64,000 bases of DNA from Mytilus galloprovincialis (taxonomy: Eukaryota > Mollusca > Bivalvia > Mytilida > Mytilidae), in assembly GCF_965363235.1 (NCBI RefSeq), contig NC_134846.1, positions 90,824,571-90,888,570 on the forward strand, given 5' to 3'. Made by a program: the position numbers and the translations under genes. Numbering within the stretch: position 1 is the first letter of the stretch; every line of letters starts with the position of its first letter. Shown here piece after piece: positions 23,129 through 34,800 of this stretch. The notes beneath the pieces are model-generated. The model made no database searches. It worked only from the letters and a program-made list of their open reading frames with translations, and was not told the origin of the DNA.

Positions 23129-23730
23129 AGAGTATTTAAGTTAACTAATTTTTTGATTTTCTAAGTTGCAGGCCTTATCTAGGTATGCACATAAAATAGA
23201 TAAAAATCTGCTATCTTCATTAATCATGATCCATGAAAAAAGATCTTTTCTGTTTGAATTATTTAAACTGGGGTATTTTTTGATATAATCAGTCACATCT
23301 CTTCTGAGGTTATTATAAAGAGGGAATATCTATGAGCCATATGAGATATATTGGGTGTTATATGAGTATAATGGTATGAGGATTACTTTCAAGTGCATTC
23401 TTCCGAAGAACCATCTTGAGCATTCCAATACTTGATGATTCATGTTCTTTGGGAGAATGAGTTTTTGTGGTAATCAGTAAATAGCAGGATACCGATGGAA
23501 ACTAGAAGCATTTGTTGTTGCAATCTTTTCAAACTGTCTGTTTTAAGGTGTTAACTGTAGCCAGAGACATATATACACATATGTACATGTATATATGTCT
23601 CTGTTGTAGCATTGTGCAAAAGGTGTACTTTCTTTTTTTTTCTTCTGCATGTTCTGCCTTCTGGTCAATTTTGCCACCAGGTTTCAAGTTCTTTTTGGTT
23701 CTTGTACTCCGAAATTTGTCCCCTTTATTG
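23129..23730. other. intergenic, nothing recognised
   Basis: AT-rich; no supported gene or structured repeat. Confidence 0.4.
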
Positions 23731-23911
23731 AGGGGCCTGATGGGTTATTTTCGTTCTTTTCGTGATCGGCATTATCGTGATCCGATTTTCTACAGATTTT
23801 TTTTTGTTTTTCTATTTTTGTGATCCGTGATCATGGAATTTTATTTTCTGTGAATCCTGATTGACCAAAAATGAACTCATGAATCGTGATGAGACCCCCC
23901 ATCAGGCCTCT
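23731..23911. mobile_element. hAT-type MITE, 181 bp, with 8-bp target duplication
   Basis: TIRs AGGGGCCTGATGGG and AGAGGCCTGATGGG (inverted) are flanked on both sides by the identical octamer CTTTATTG (23723-23730 and 23912-23919). The 8-bp duplication is the hAT hallmark. The perfect duplication implies a fairly recent insertion. No coding capacity. Confidence 0.85.
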
Positions 23912-24402
23912 CTTTATTGGCCTTTAATTTGTATTTAGTTGCATTTGACAAATGGTTGTAATATAAATCTGATGATTTCCCTCTTTTCCTGAACCTGTGA
24001 ACTGAAACAAAGTTACTATTTCTTTATTCTTGATTTTGTTGGGGTTAAGTGTTTCCATCTGTTGTTCTGTAACTGGATTTGTTTTCACTTGAACCATTTA
24101 TGAACTTTGAACAGAGGTACACTACCTTTTTTTGTCCCTGTGAAATTGAATACAAGTAACATACATGTATGATAGTTTGGTTTTCATTGAACACCACTTC
24201 AGCTCGATTACATCATCTTCAATGTTAAACGATCTGAAATGTACATTTTCAACCACAATTCTGCAATATTCATACATTGTACATGTCATATCTCAAGCTG
24301 ATAAGGTATTCCAGGGCTTGTATTTCCTATCATGATTTCCTTGACAGAGGGATGCTAAACCAAGTATTCCAAGTGGAGATTGTTTAGCCATGTACTTCAG
24401 TC

Positions 24403-24471
24403 ACAACAGGCGCGGATCCAGAGGGGGGGTTCCAACCCCCGGAACCCCCCCTCTGGATCCGCGCCTGTTGT
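24403..24471. repeat. perfect 31-bp hairpin made of two hAT-like ends
   Basis: Arms 24403-24433 and 24441-24471 are exact reverse complements around a 7-nt loop. Each arm begins with CAACAGGCGCGGATCCAGAG, close to the CAGTGGCGGATCCAG ends seen at 15729 and 16382. It looks like an element reduced to two abutting terminal repeats. Confidence 0.95.
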
Positions 24472-25080
24472 ATAACAGGTATCTTCTCAATTCAAACTTC
24501 TTAAATTGATGCTGAAGATCCAAACAACTTCTAAAAAACTGTACAGAATTGAGCAGTTGTGGTGTCAAAAACAATATTCAGACATTATTATTTCACAAGA
24601 AGTTTTTCACATACATGTACAGCATGTACAGTTTATCAGCAAGTATTCAGGTATCAAGGTACTGTTTCTAAGGCTGCTTAGGCGCCATACATGTATTTAA
24701 GATAGATAATCTTCAGATTTATAGGATGCTACATGTACATGATGTATTAGAGACAGAAAAAAAAGTATTGTTTATCATAATCCTTATATATATGTTATAG
24801 TAAAATTGTTCATAAAAATTTTGGAATATTTTATTCAATTTATAAATTATTTTTCAGGTATCTTACGAGGTTGAATAGAGACTAGACATGCTAGTGGATG
24901 AAAGAACCAATCAGTTGATGCATATTAATTATAATAAAACATTTTCCATAGAAAAACCTTGATGGACACATGATGGAGTATAAAATTCAACTTGCATAAT
25001 AAAATGACAAATTACAAACTTTATTAAAGATGTAGAAACAGTAGAATAAAGGCTATAGATGGTATTGATTTGAATAAAAG
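24472..25080. other. upstream flank of the F-box gene
   Basis: No gene. A possible acceptor (TTATTTTTCAG, 24848-24858) could precede a 5' UTR exon running into the F-box ORF. The coding frame is closed by TAA at 25075-25077. Confidence 0.4.
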
Positions 25081-26406
25081 ATGTCTGACAGATTATCAGT
25101 GGTGTATCTCCCAAGTATATCTGTTGTTCAGATTCTATCGTATCTAACATGGGAGGATAAGATGGCGGTCTCATCAGCGTTTCCTATATGGGATATTATA
25201 CTGTCATCAGCATCAGCTTGGCCCATTGTCCTGTATGAAAATGAACTGACAGAAAATGCTTACTTCATCCCTGAGAGAAGGTCACGCTTCATGTCTTGTA
25301 TAAAGCAGTACGGCCAATATATAAAGAACATCACAATAGAATTTGCCTTTGAAGTAGGACATGATGGTCTAAACATATTCCAAGCTATATCTGAACATTG
25401 TGTTAATTTACAAGGTTTTTTACTGGTACAAGAATGGGAAGTCGGGAGTATTGGTATAGATCTTGATAGCTGTGCTATAGAATCAGTCTGTCAAATACTA
25501 GAGAAATGTACAAAGTTAAAATCTGTAGGAATCAATTATTGTGACAATGAATATCATGTAGAACAAGACATAGGACTCCTGGATGTTATAGTTAACAAGA
25601 ACTTAGCCAATAAGATTACTCAATTGGAAATTTCCTGTATGCTCTTTTATGAAGATTTTGATCAGCGTGAATTTCCAGTGCTTACAAAATTTCCTAATCT
25701 TAAAAAATTACGAACACGACGTGAGATAATGACATCAGGCTTACTATTAGAATTGGTTAATAATTCATTACAAGAACTGACACTCGTGCAAGAAGAAGAA
25801 TTGCCGTTCCCTTTACAAAATGATTTAAATGAGGATTTTTGGAAACTTGTATTAAAAAGCTGTCCTAATTTTAAACTGGATCTTGTGCTACGTTACCTTA
25901 TGGTTATTAAAGAAAATTTTCCTCGTTCTATGCCTCTAAGGTGTCTGACTTTAGATGACCTAGCTAATATAGTGACTAAAGGTGTTTTAGATCATATAAT
26001 AGATTGTTATCACAACACACTGACAACATTTAAATACACCAATTCTTTATTGGAAAATAACGAAGCTGGCGACAGAAGACTTCCATTTGCCCTCGTTGAT
26101 ATGATTAGACGATGTCCAAAGTTTAAGTGCTTACAATATGGTTTTCCTCTATCAAGTACTTCAGTGCTGCTTTTAGCTAGAATTAGAAAGCTAAAGACTT
26201 TAATTCTGCATGGTGTAGAAATATCTTATGAATATGATTGGCCAAAGAATCCTGACTGGCCACCAGAGTTTATCCATTGGTTGAAGGAATGTGGTTCTAG
26301 TCAAGGTAAACTAGAAAATACAGTATCAGGACTACAAGACAGGCAATGGAGATTGACATATGATCCTTTTACATTAGATGATCGACTTAATGCTTTATTC
26401 ATATGA
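25081..26406 (+). CDS. intronless F-box only protein 33-like (441 aa)
   Basis: A single uninterrupted frame from ATG at 25081, with an in-frame stop 3 nt before that start, to TGA at 26404-26406. Residues about 5-50 form an F-box: LPSISVVQILSYLTWEDKM, with the W at 38 and W at 48 spacing typical of the domain that binds SKP1 in SCF ubiquitin ligases. Then comes CIKQYGQYIKNITIEF, like the segment after the F-box in FBXO33 and FBXO39. The C-terminal half (FWKLVLKSCPNFKLDL; PLRCLTLDDLANIV; DRRLPFALVDMIRRCPKFK; LLLARIRKLKTLILHG) follows FBXO33 order and spacing, and suggests degenerate leucine-rich repeats for substrate binding. Human FBXO33 is about 555 aa; this one lacks its long N-terminus. 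The intronless state may reflect an old retrocopy or the family's usual large exon. Substrate unknown. Confidence 0.8.
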   Translation: MSDRLSVVYLPSISVVQILSYLTWEDKMAVSSAFPIWDIILSSASAWPIVLYENELTENAYFIPERRSRFMSCIKQYGQYIKNITIEFAFEVGHDGLNIFQAISEHCVNLQGFLLVQEWEVGSIGIDLDSCAIESVCQILEKCTKLKSVGINYCDNEYHVEQDIGLLDVIVNKNLANKITQLEISCMLFYEDFDQREFPVLTKFPNLKKLRTRREIMTSGLLLELVNNSLQELTLVQEEELPFPLQNDLNEDFWKLVLKSCPNFKLDLVLRYLMVIKENFPRSMPLRCLTLDDLANIVTKGVLDHIIDCYHNTLTTFKYTNSLLENNEAGDRRLPFALVDMIRRCPKFKCLQYGFPLSSTSVLLLARIRKLKTLILHGVEISYEYDWPKNPDWPPEFIHWLKECGSSQGKLENTVSGLQDRQWRLTYDPFTLDDRLNALFI

Positions 26407-26996
26407 TATAATTCACATGTATGATATATATATATATGAGAGCAATTATCATTCTTGTGAGTAGATCAGCATGATCAGAAATGTCTTTTAAGTGATAGAA
26501 TTCACATGTTTGATACTTTGATATGTATAATTGCAATTGTCATGCTTGTGAGTAGATCAGAAATGTCTTAAGTGACAGAATTCAGGGCTTTACTTTTAAA
26601 CCCATTTTAGTTTTGGTAAGTTTAGTATTAGGCTACACTATATCATGCTGTGTAGCTATCAATGCTTACCTAGAATATTTACCCGGATCCAAATATTAAT
26701 TATTTTTGAATAGTTTAAATATATATATTTTATTTTATAAGCTATGGTTCATGTATTACAATGTACATTGTATGTAACATGTGTAAGATTCTTGCATGTT
26801 TCATGTTTATAAGTTGAGTTTCATATTAGGGTATAATTTATGATTGAAAGCTTTAAGGTTCTGCATTATAGTAATGTATATAAACATTATCATATATACA
26901 TGTAATGATGAATGACCATGATTAGCATGATTAGAGAGAATAACCATGATAACAGAATCAGTCTTGAATATCTGTCATTTCTGACATGTCTGATAA
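26407..26996 (+). other. 3' flank / probable 3' UTR of the F-box gene
   Basis: AT-rich with no other frame. Two diverged copies of GAATTCACATGTATGATA and AATGTCTT blocks (26410-26480, 26500-26580) point to a short tandem duplication. No strong AATAAA was found before the MITE at 26997. Confidence 0.4.
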
Positions 26997-27238
26997 GGCC
27001 AAATAAAAATATATGTGTGGTTCCAGTAACCCTACCGTCCCTACTTTTTCGGCTTAAAAATAGCCTACCCTAAAGATTTTATTGTCATTTTTCATTAAGC
27101 ACTGTTAAAGTCAGAATGATGCTCCCAATGACTCAATGTAAAAAAAAAACATAAAATAAAAAAAAATCCCTACCTTAGTAACCTACCCTAATTTTTTTCC
27201 AGATGTAACTGGAACCACACATACTTTTTTATTTGGCC
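26997..27238. mobile_element. PIF/Harbinger-type MITE, 242 bp
   Basis: Ends GGCCAAATAAAAATATATGT (left) and its near inverse at the right share about 34 bp, including GTGTGGTTCCAGT. Flanking TAA triplets at 26994-26996 and 27239-27241 form the 3-bp TWA target duplication used by PIF/Harbinger elements. Confidence 0.8.
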
Positions 27239-28690
27239 TAAGTAATTTAATAATGCCAAAATCCTTTTGAATAGAATGAATTCACATTATTGCTACATAA
27301 ATAAAATGTGATACATACTGTAATCATTAATGATTCACATCTGTGATAAAAATGTTTATTTCATGCAGTGTTTTTCTCTTATTTTGTCCATATTTAATAT
27401 CACTTTTATACATGAAATACTGGACACATGCATCACAACATCATCCTTCGGCCCCACCATAACTAAAACTTGAATTACCTGGTATACACAAACACATGAT
27501 GAATGGTTATATCTGCAGCTAATACCAGCTATACAACCTACTCTTGGTTACAAGCATTATGTTTTCTGGTCTGTGCGTCCATTCGTTCGTCTGTTTGTAC
27601 GTCCGTCTGTCCTGCTTCAGGTTAAAGTTTTTGGTCAAGGTAGTTTTTGATGAAGTTGAAGTCCAATCAACTTAAAACATAGTACACATGTTCCCCATGA
27701 TATGATCTTTCTCATTTCAATGCCAAATAAGAGTTTTTAGTAATTTTTTACCCCACGGTCCATTGAACATAGAAAATGATAGTGCGAGTGGGGCATCCGC
27801 GTACTGGGGACACATTCTTGTTCAACAGAAGTTTCAAATGACATGTAGCATCTTTTAAGTCATTATTTAAACAGAATATGTACATGGCTTGAGTTGGTCA
27901 GATTTGACATTTCTGTTTATACAAAAATAAGATCCAAAGAACACAGACGACAGATGGAAACAGACATAAAAAATATTACATGGTAAGACATCCCTTACAG
28001 TAAATAAAAATTAATTGTGAACAAATTTAACAGAAACTATCAGATTTGCCGCCAATTTTTTTTTCTTGAAATGACATTTATATATAAAACTAAGATATGA
28101 CACAAAACTACCACTTAAAAGGTTCTAGTTCAAGCTAATTTTCTAGACTGGGCTTACTCTAAAGAAAATTCGGACAGGACAAAAGGTTAACAATTGATGT
28201 CTTTGTATGTTAAATACATGTTCAGGATAAGAACATGTTTTTGGTACTGTGATGAAGGCTTCATTGGGACTGAGATGATAATGTACTATAAACTTAAAAT
28301 ATTGTTAAGAGTCTTTACCAACCAATCTTAATTATTTCTAAATGAAGCTTGGAGAAACAATTACAGTATTGTCAATTTCAAGTCTTTGTTCTGACCTGGA
28401 TTTCAGGCAGTCAAGGTGAGAATGTCACAACCTACCACAGAAAGGAAAGTTCAGAAACTTCATGGAGTATTAAAATATGTATGATAGAAAGTACAATAAA
28501 AATCAGTTCAGACAAGAAAAGATGGTGCCATCTTATTTGTTCAGTTATTTCCAAATGATTTTTGTCTCCTGTGTAGATTACAGGATGAGGATACTTTAAT
28601 ATCCAGGGAAGGCCATGGTGGTTATTTTACGAATACATGTATAAAGCTTTAGGGACCTATATGATTCATGTCTTGTTTACAGATGCACTA
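27239..28690. other. intergenic with a dispersed repeat at 27540-27830
   Basis: 27540-27830 has CGTCCGTCTGTCCTGCTTCAGGTTAAA..., with GTACTGGGGACACATTCTTG at its end. Part of it resembles 54480-54680. Short open frames at 28349-28558 and 28637-28903 lack homology and are not called. Confidence 0.45.
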
Positions 28691-28699
28691 TTTTTTAAA

Positions 28700-29450
28700 G
28701 TTTCTGTGTGGCATATTTTTATTGTCCAGCCCAAGAACTTTTTTTGCAGAAAGCTCGACAGGGAAAGTGTTACGGCGGCAGCTAGGGTAGAGGCTTTAGC
28801 TAACTTATTAAAAACTTTATATTTTAAAGGTGGAAGACTGGATGCTTCATACTTTGTATATAGATTCCATTTGTCACATACCTCATTTTCACGGTTAACA
28901 TAATCCAAGAAAAGAAGGTCAAGGTCAAATAAACCAAACAAGACATACATGTACACATAATTCAATACACCAAATATAATTGACCTATTGCCTATAGTTT
29001 CTTAGACAATACAATACAATATGCTTTATTTAAAAACACGAAAAGGTAAATACATACAAAATACAATCACATACAATCAGAGAAATAAATAAAACAGACA
29101 ACCAAGAAAACTAAACAAACATTGAACAGTGAACCATGAAAATGAGGTCAAGGTCAGATGAATCATGGCAGACAGACAGGTACACCTTACAATCAATCTA
29201 TGCATTAAATAAAGTTGACCTATTGCTTTTAGTATCTTAGAAACAAAACTTAACTATGAATACTTAACATTGACCAATAATCCATAAAAATAAGATCAAG
29301 GTCAGATGATACCTGCCAGACAGACATGTACAACTTACAATCATTTCATACAACACTGCTTATAGTTTAAGAAAAACAGACCAAAACACAAAAACTTAAC
29401 ATTGAGCATTATGAACCGTAAAAATGAAGGCAAAGTTGAAATGTCCACAA
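28700..29450 (-). repeat. dispersed repeat (CATTTTCATGGTTCA family, mostly inverted)
   Basis: The right part carries GTGAACCATGAAAATGAGGTC, AAGGTCAGATGA, CAGACAGGTACACCTTACAAT and TTGACCTATTGC in about 150-bp cycles, the inverse of 7080-7690. The left part (28745-28850) contains the other end, GACTGGATGCTTCATACTTTG. The reading frames over it are not genes. Confidence 0.65.
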
Positions 29451-31668
29451 AAGATGGGGAAAGATTTATGACTCAAAAGATCTTTTTTAGAGATGAACCT
29501 TAAACAAACTTTTAAGTTATATTTAGTGTGACCTAGACCTTGACCTAGGTACTCACTAAAAAATTAGGAGCAACCCCTTTAATCCAAATGACATTCTCCA
29601 CCCAAGTTTAGTGAAGGTTGGACAAATTATTCATGATAATTTTGACATATTGGCCCAAAACATCAATAGGAGTCTTCATCTTTTAATTATTAATTCAAGT
29701 GTGGTATAGATATATTCTTCACGGCTCAAAATATTGAAAGTTGATATCTGCTGTTGAATTCTGCCACTCGGGTTGTTGTCTCTTTGACATATTCCTCATT
29801 TCCATTCTCAATTATATGAAGGATTTTACACCTGTGTCTTTGCTTTTAAAAGAATAATCTATAAAGGTGATAGCAGTGAAATTGTTTACAAATATAACAA
29901 ATAAGGAAAGACTTTTTATTGATTCATTTAATTGCTTAATTCATCCAGTCATAATTCTGATACACAATAATTTTGACTAAATATCTGTATCTTTTCATTA
30001 TATTCTGTATTTCATTCCCTTTAAACATACTGTCATTGTACATGACAATTAATTTATGGAATTGGTGATAACATTTCCTGTTCCCTGTGCATGATTTTGT
30101 TTTCTGTGGCATGCCTCATCTTTCACGAATGCTGTATCCACATACATCATACTTGCTCTATTGAACTAACATTTCATGTTTTGACTTCTTCTGGAATTTG
30201 AAAAAATAAATAAAAATTAATTAAAAGGGCACTAGCTACAAGATATATATATTAAAAATCTAAAGTATGACTTTTTCTGGTTCAATCATTTCACTTTCAC
30301 TAAAATTAATTTGGCTTGTTTAATTTTCATAAAATTTTGACAAAGTATTTACTCCGACCCTTTAACAATAATATAAAAATTTCAAAAATTTTGAACCAAG
30401 CATTTTGTCAGAAAAATTACACTGGTTATATATATAGCAGTTTGACAAACACTAATTTTGATCATTGGGAAGCTTAATATTGCCTTCACAACGCAACATA
30501 ATTAAAACGTTTAGCTGATTTTACAGAGTTATCTCCCTGTAGTGTTAGGTACCACCTTAATGAATGTGAAAAAGTGAAATGATAATTCCCTTTTAGTAGC
30601 TATTATGGTTCAATTTTGTGTAATTAAGCTAAGAAACATTGCTAATGAATTATTCACGTGCATGTGAATAATTCGACCTTATTAAATCCATATTCATGTG
30701 AACTCCTCAGTTAGAGATAGTATAATGCATGCATTGTCCGTGTACAGTTATTTAAAGACAAAGAATGTCAACATTGAAAGTGAAACAAAGATAAATCATT
30801 TGATTGACTGCTTCGATCCACAAAAAAATTTCTTATAAGGTAAAAACGATGATGAACATATATTTTTCTTAGATATTATAAAATTAAACAGACCTATAAA
30901 ATTCCAATTGCACGAGTTGCTTAATCTATTTGTATCTATATTTATGTTTACATCACTTATATGGTCATCAGAGGTCAACTCGATAGTTAATTAGATGGGG
31001 TCTAGACTAAAATACACAAAATTTGAAAATTTGAGTCAAGTCCGTGAACATGAATTTGACAGCTAGTGCCCCTTTAATAAATATTTAACAGTGCCCAATA
31101 ATAATTTTCATCCTGTTCCTTTGGTCCCATAGGAAATCATACCACATCTCCTTAATTATATTGCTGTCTCTGTGACAGGAACTAAACAACTCGCCTCATT
31201 ATTATCAATAAATGTATCTGTTTCAACCTTCTAAAAATGTGTAAATATTCTTTATCAATAACTGACTCTACCAAAGCGCACTATTAATTTTTCAAAGCAG
31301 AAGTGAAATTTTCTGCATTAACTTTGATTAACTTCCTTACAAACTTATTTCTTTAACCTTTAACTCTGACAGTTGTGTTTACATACTGGGAAGCATGATT
31401 TTAAGTACTCCACATGAGAAACTATATAAAATGTATAATGGTAAAATATACAAAGGGGAGATAATCAGTAAGCAAGGTACAGCCTAGGAGAGAAAATGAG
31501 TTATGCCTAATATTCATAATTGTCTAAATGTATGCCTTTAGAAATAGTGAAAAGTAAACACTTTATTTTAGATCATGTTTCAATGAAGCAGTTCATCAAA
31601 TTGATTTCATATTTGTTTCATGGCTATGCATTCATGAAAATATAATAAAATAATTATAATAAGTTTTA
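29451..31668. other. intergenic, no gene recognised
   Basis: Contains a short repeat end (GTTGTTGTCTCTTTGACATA, 29770-29815) and an inverted repeat at 30647-30674. Otherwise AT-rich and featureless. Confidence 0.4.
30647..30674. repeat. short inverted repeat (11-bp arms)
   Basis: GAATTATTCAC and GTGAATAATTC flank a 6-nt loop. Arms match perfectly. Confidence 0.9.
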
Positions 31669-31874
31669 TTATAAATACAATATAAAGTTAATTAAATCAT
31701 TTGGCATACCATTATTCTGTTTTTTATTTGCTGACTGGAAATCTGTTATAGGCTGTATATGGTCAAGCCAAGCCTGTGGATTGTCTAGCCATAGTTTGTA
31801 GTCTTTCCTCAGAAGAAATCTCTTGACTGTATCACATTCCAGACAGGTAACAACAAGGTGTTTCTCCTTTTTAC
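31669..31874 (-). CDS. RPP21: RPP21 exon 4 (second zinc CxxC and C-terminus)
   Basis: Acceptor TTGTATAG. Encodes KKEKHLVVTCLECDTVKRFL, then a divergent tail ending FILYL and TAA. Confidence 0.92.
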
Positions 31875-34800
31875 CTATACAATATATTACATTTAACTTC
31901 AATGAGAGTCAGATATACTAGACTTTTATACACTTTGGATGATATTACAGCTTGTCATAATGCATTGCTAGCTTTCTTTTTGTTAATGATGTACGCTATC
32001 CTCTAGATTTTTTGTTGCTGAGCCTGCATCATTTTATGTTACAAAAGCAAAACATTACAATTGATTGATTTGTGATTGCTTTATGCAGCATCACAACACA
32101 TAACCATACTAGATTCCTAGATGTACACTGATAAACAGGGATTTCTGTATATTTATATGTACCGATTATCAGGTTGTCTGCATTTTGATATCGTAAAATA
32201 TCAGCTGCGAGACATAATATGAAGCTTTTTGTCGAGTAAGCGCAGCGAACGAGATCAAAAAGCCTTCATATTATGTCGAGCAGCTGATATTTTACAATAT
32301 TAATATGCCGATAACCTGATAATCGATTTATCGGGCTGTATTTGCGTCTTTTGGAAGTATTGTCTTAGTTTCACCAGCAACCGGAAGTAGACTTGATAAG
32401 TTCGGGTCAAACTTATCAACGTCGGTTCAAACATTATGACGTCGCTGATATGTCCAGGTCAAAGTTATTAAGGCCAGGTCAACGTATTTGACGTCACAAA
32501 GCCGTGATATGGAGTTTTATTAAGAGCTGAGCCGATTGATATAGACAGTTGGACGACGGATAAAACAAAATATCAGTTTCAAGTCATAATTACAGCTGTT
32601 TTGGCAAGTGAGGACAGTAAACTAGCTAAAGAACTTTTCTTTGTGATAAGCAGATGATATTTTATATTGCCTACATTTGGGAAATTTTATAATCAACATA
32701 CAGATTGTTTTTGTGTGGTTTCAATAAAATTGAGAATGGAAATGGGGAATGTACCAAAGAGACAACAACCCGACCATAGAAAAAAACAACAGCAGAAGGT
32801 CACCAACAGGTCTTCAATGTAGCGATGTTTTTTTTCATATTTTTTTTTTTAGATTACTGTGGATTCTTTTATTTTTGAGGGTACCATTTTTTGCAGATTA
32901 AGGGAAAATTATCTTATCATGGATATTTGATTTCTAGTTTGACAAAAGTATGCATACTAGCCTATAAAAAGTTTATGCTTTAATTTTTGAACATTAAATT
33001 TTTGGTTCGTGTATATCGAGGAAATCCAAGAAAATTGTTATCCAACGAATAACAATGGATCCACAATGAAACTGAGCACAGAGTGAGAAGAAATAGATGG
33101 GATTGTGGCACCAACAAATTGAATCTATGTATGATTATTTGTGACATAGATATATACTGTAGACATCACATCACCTTTACTTACTTTTTGTCCTCACAAT
33201 GGCTGTTACTCCTGGTATCAATAAAACACAGCACTTTTTACACATTGTTCTCTTGATGTCAACATGTCTGTAAAATAAAATATATTCCAAATAATTGATT
33301 TTTTTTAAATCAAGTCAGACAAACAAATCAAGAAAAGTTTAAACAATGGTGAATAGCAAAATTGGTAAATGTACATGAAACTAACTTGAGCATGACATGA
33401 AGTAATTTACAGATATATAAAGCAGGTAGTTAATAAAGGGAAGTAATTCAATAAATATAATCTAATTTAACTTTTAACCAGCACACTGATACACAATTAT
33501 GGAAATTGCATGGTAAAATTAACATGCGTAGTTGTGTATTCCTTGTCACAAACATGTTCTAAGAATTTTCCTACCTGTATGAAAAGATAAGCCCATAAAT
33601 AGGGTGTTACTTAAAAAGACCATATTTTGATTTGAAGATGTTTTTTTTAGTTATTTGTTGTTTGGTTGCTGTCTAGAGTGTAGCATTTATCTAGTTCACT
33701 TGTCCAAATAAATAGTCCATTTTCAAAAAAATCAAGTTATCAAGATTCAAGGTTGTTCAATCAAGGAGAATTTTTTTTTACCATACATGAATTTTGCTGA
33801 TTAATGTTTTAATTATTTTAGTGTAAGTAAAAGTTTTCTACAAGTACAAATTTGTATGTAGAACTTACAATCTAAAGACTAACGTCTTTGCTAAGTAGAA
33901 TTCACAATCTAGAGAGAGACTTCTTTGCTAAACAGAACTTATAATCTAAGATTTGACCTTTTTGCTAAAGGAACTTACAGTCTATTCAAGACCTTACTTC
34001 TCTCCTAAACAAACTTACAATATAAGAATTGACTATGGGTACTTTGCTAAACAGAACTTACAATCTCAGAACTGACTTCTTTGCTATGCTTCTCATTGTT
34101 GTTAGATAAAATCTGCAAAGGTTGAGATCTCTAGGGTCAGACTTGATACATTGATTGGCAGCCTAAAATAACAAGAGGCTCTCAAGAGCCTGAATCGCTC
34201 ACCTGAATTTTTTTGGTTTAATCTCATATCAATGATTATTTTGGCTTTTCAATTTATTTAAATGTTCTTTGAATCGTCCTATTTTCTTCAAAAGCAAAAA
34301 AAAAATCATTTTCTCCTATGTTCTATTTTAGCCATAGGAGCTATGTTTCTTGACATACAAGGAAATGAAATATAAAATTTATACTAGATACTCTGAAACT
34401 CTAAAACTCATTTAGCCTAAGTTTGGCTGAAATTGATACAGCAGTTTCAAAGGAGAAGATTTTTTAAAGTAAGTCAACATGATGAACAAATTGTGAAAAA
34501 AGTCTTTAAAGGGCAATAACTCCTTAAGAGGTCAATTGACAATTTTGGTCAAATTGACTTATTTGTAGATCTTACTTTGCTTAACATTTTTGCTTTTAAC
34601 AGTTTATCTGTATCTATAATAATATTCAAGATAATGACCAAAAACTGCAAAATTTCCTTAAAATTACCAATTAAGTGGCAGCAACCCAACAATGGTTTGT
34701 TTGATTCATCTGAAAATTTCAGGGCTGATAGATCTTGACCTAATGAACATTTTTATCCCATGTCAGATTTGCTCTAAATGCTTTCGTTTTTGAGATATAA

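Noticed and set aside
28637-28965. Opposing frames with RVEALANLLKTLYFKGGRLD
   Set aside because: They lie in a dispersed repeat that recurs elsewhere in non-coding form; no splice support.
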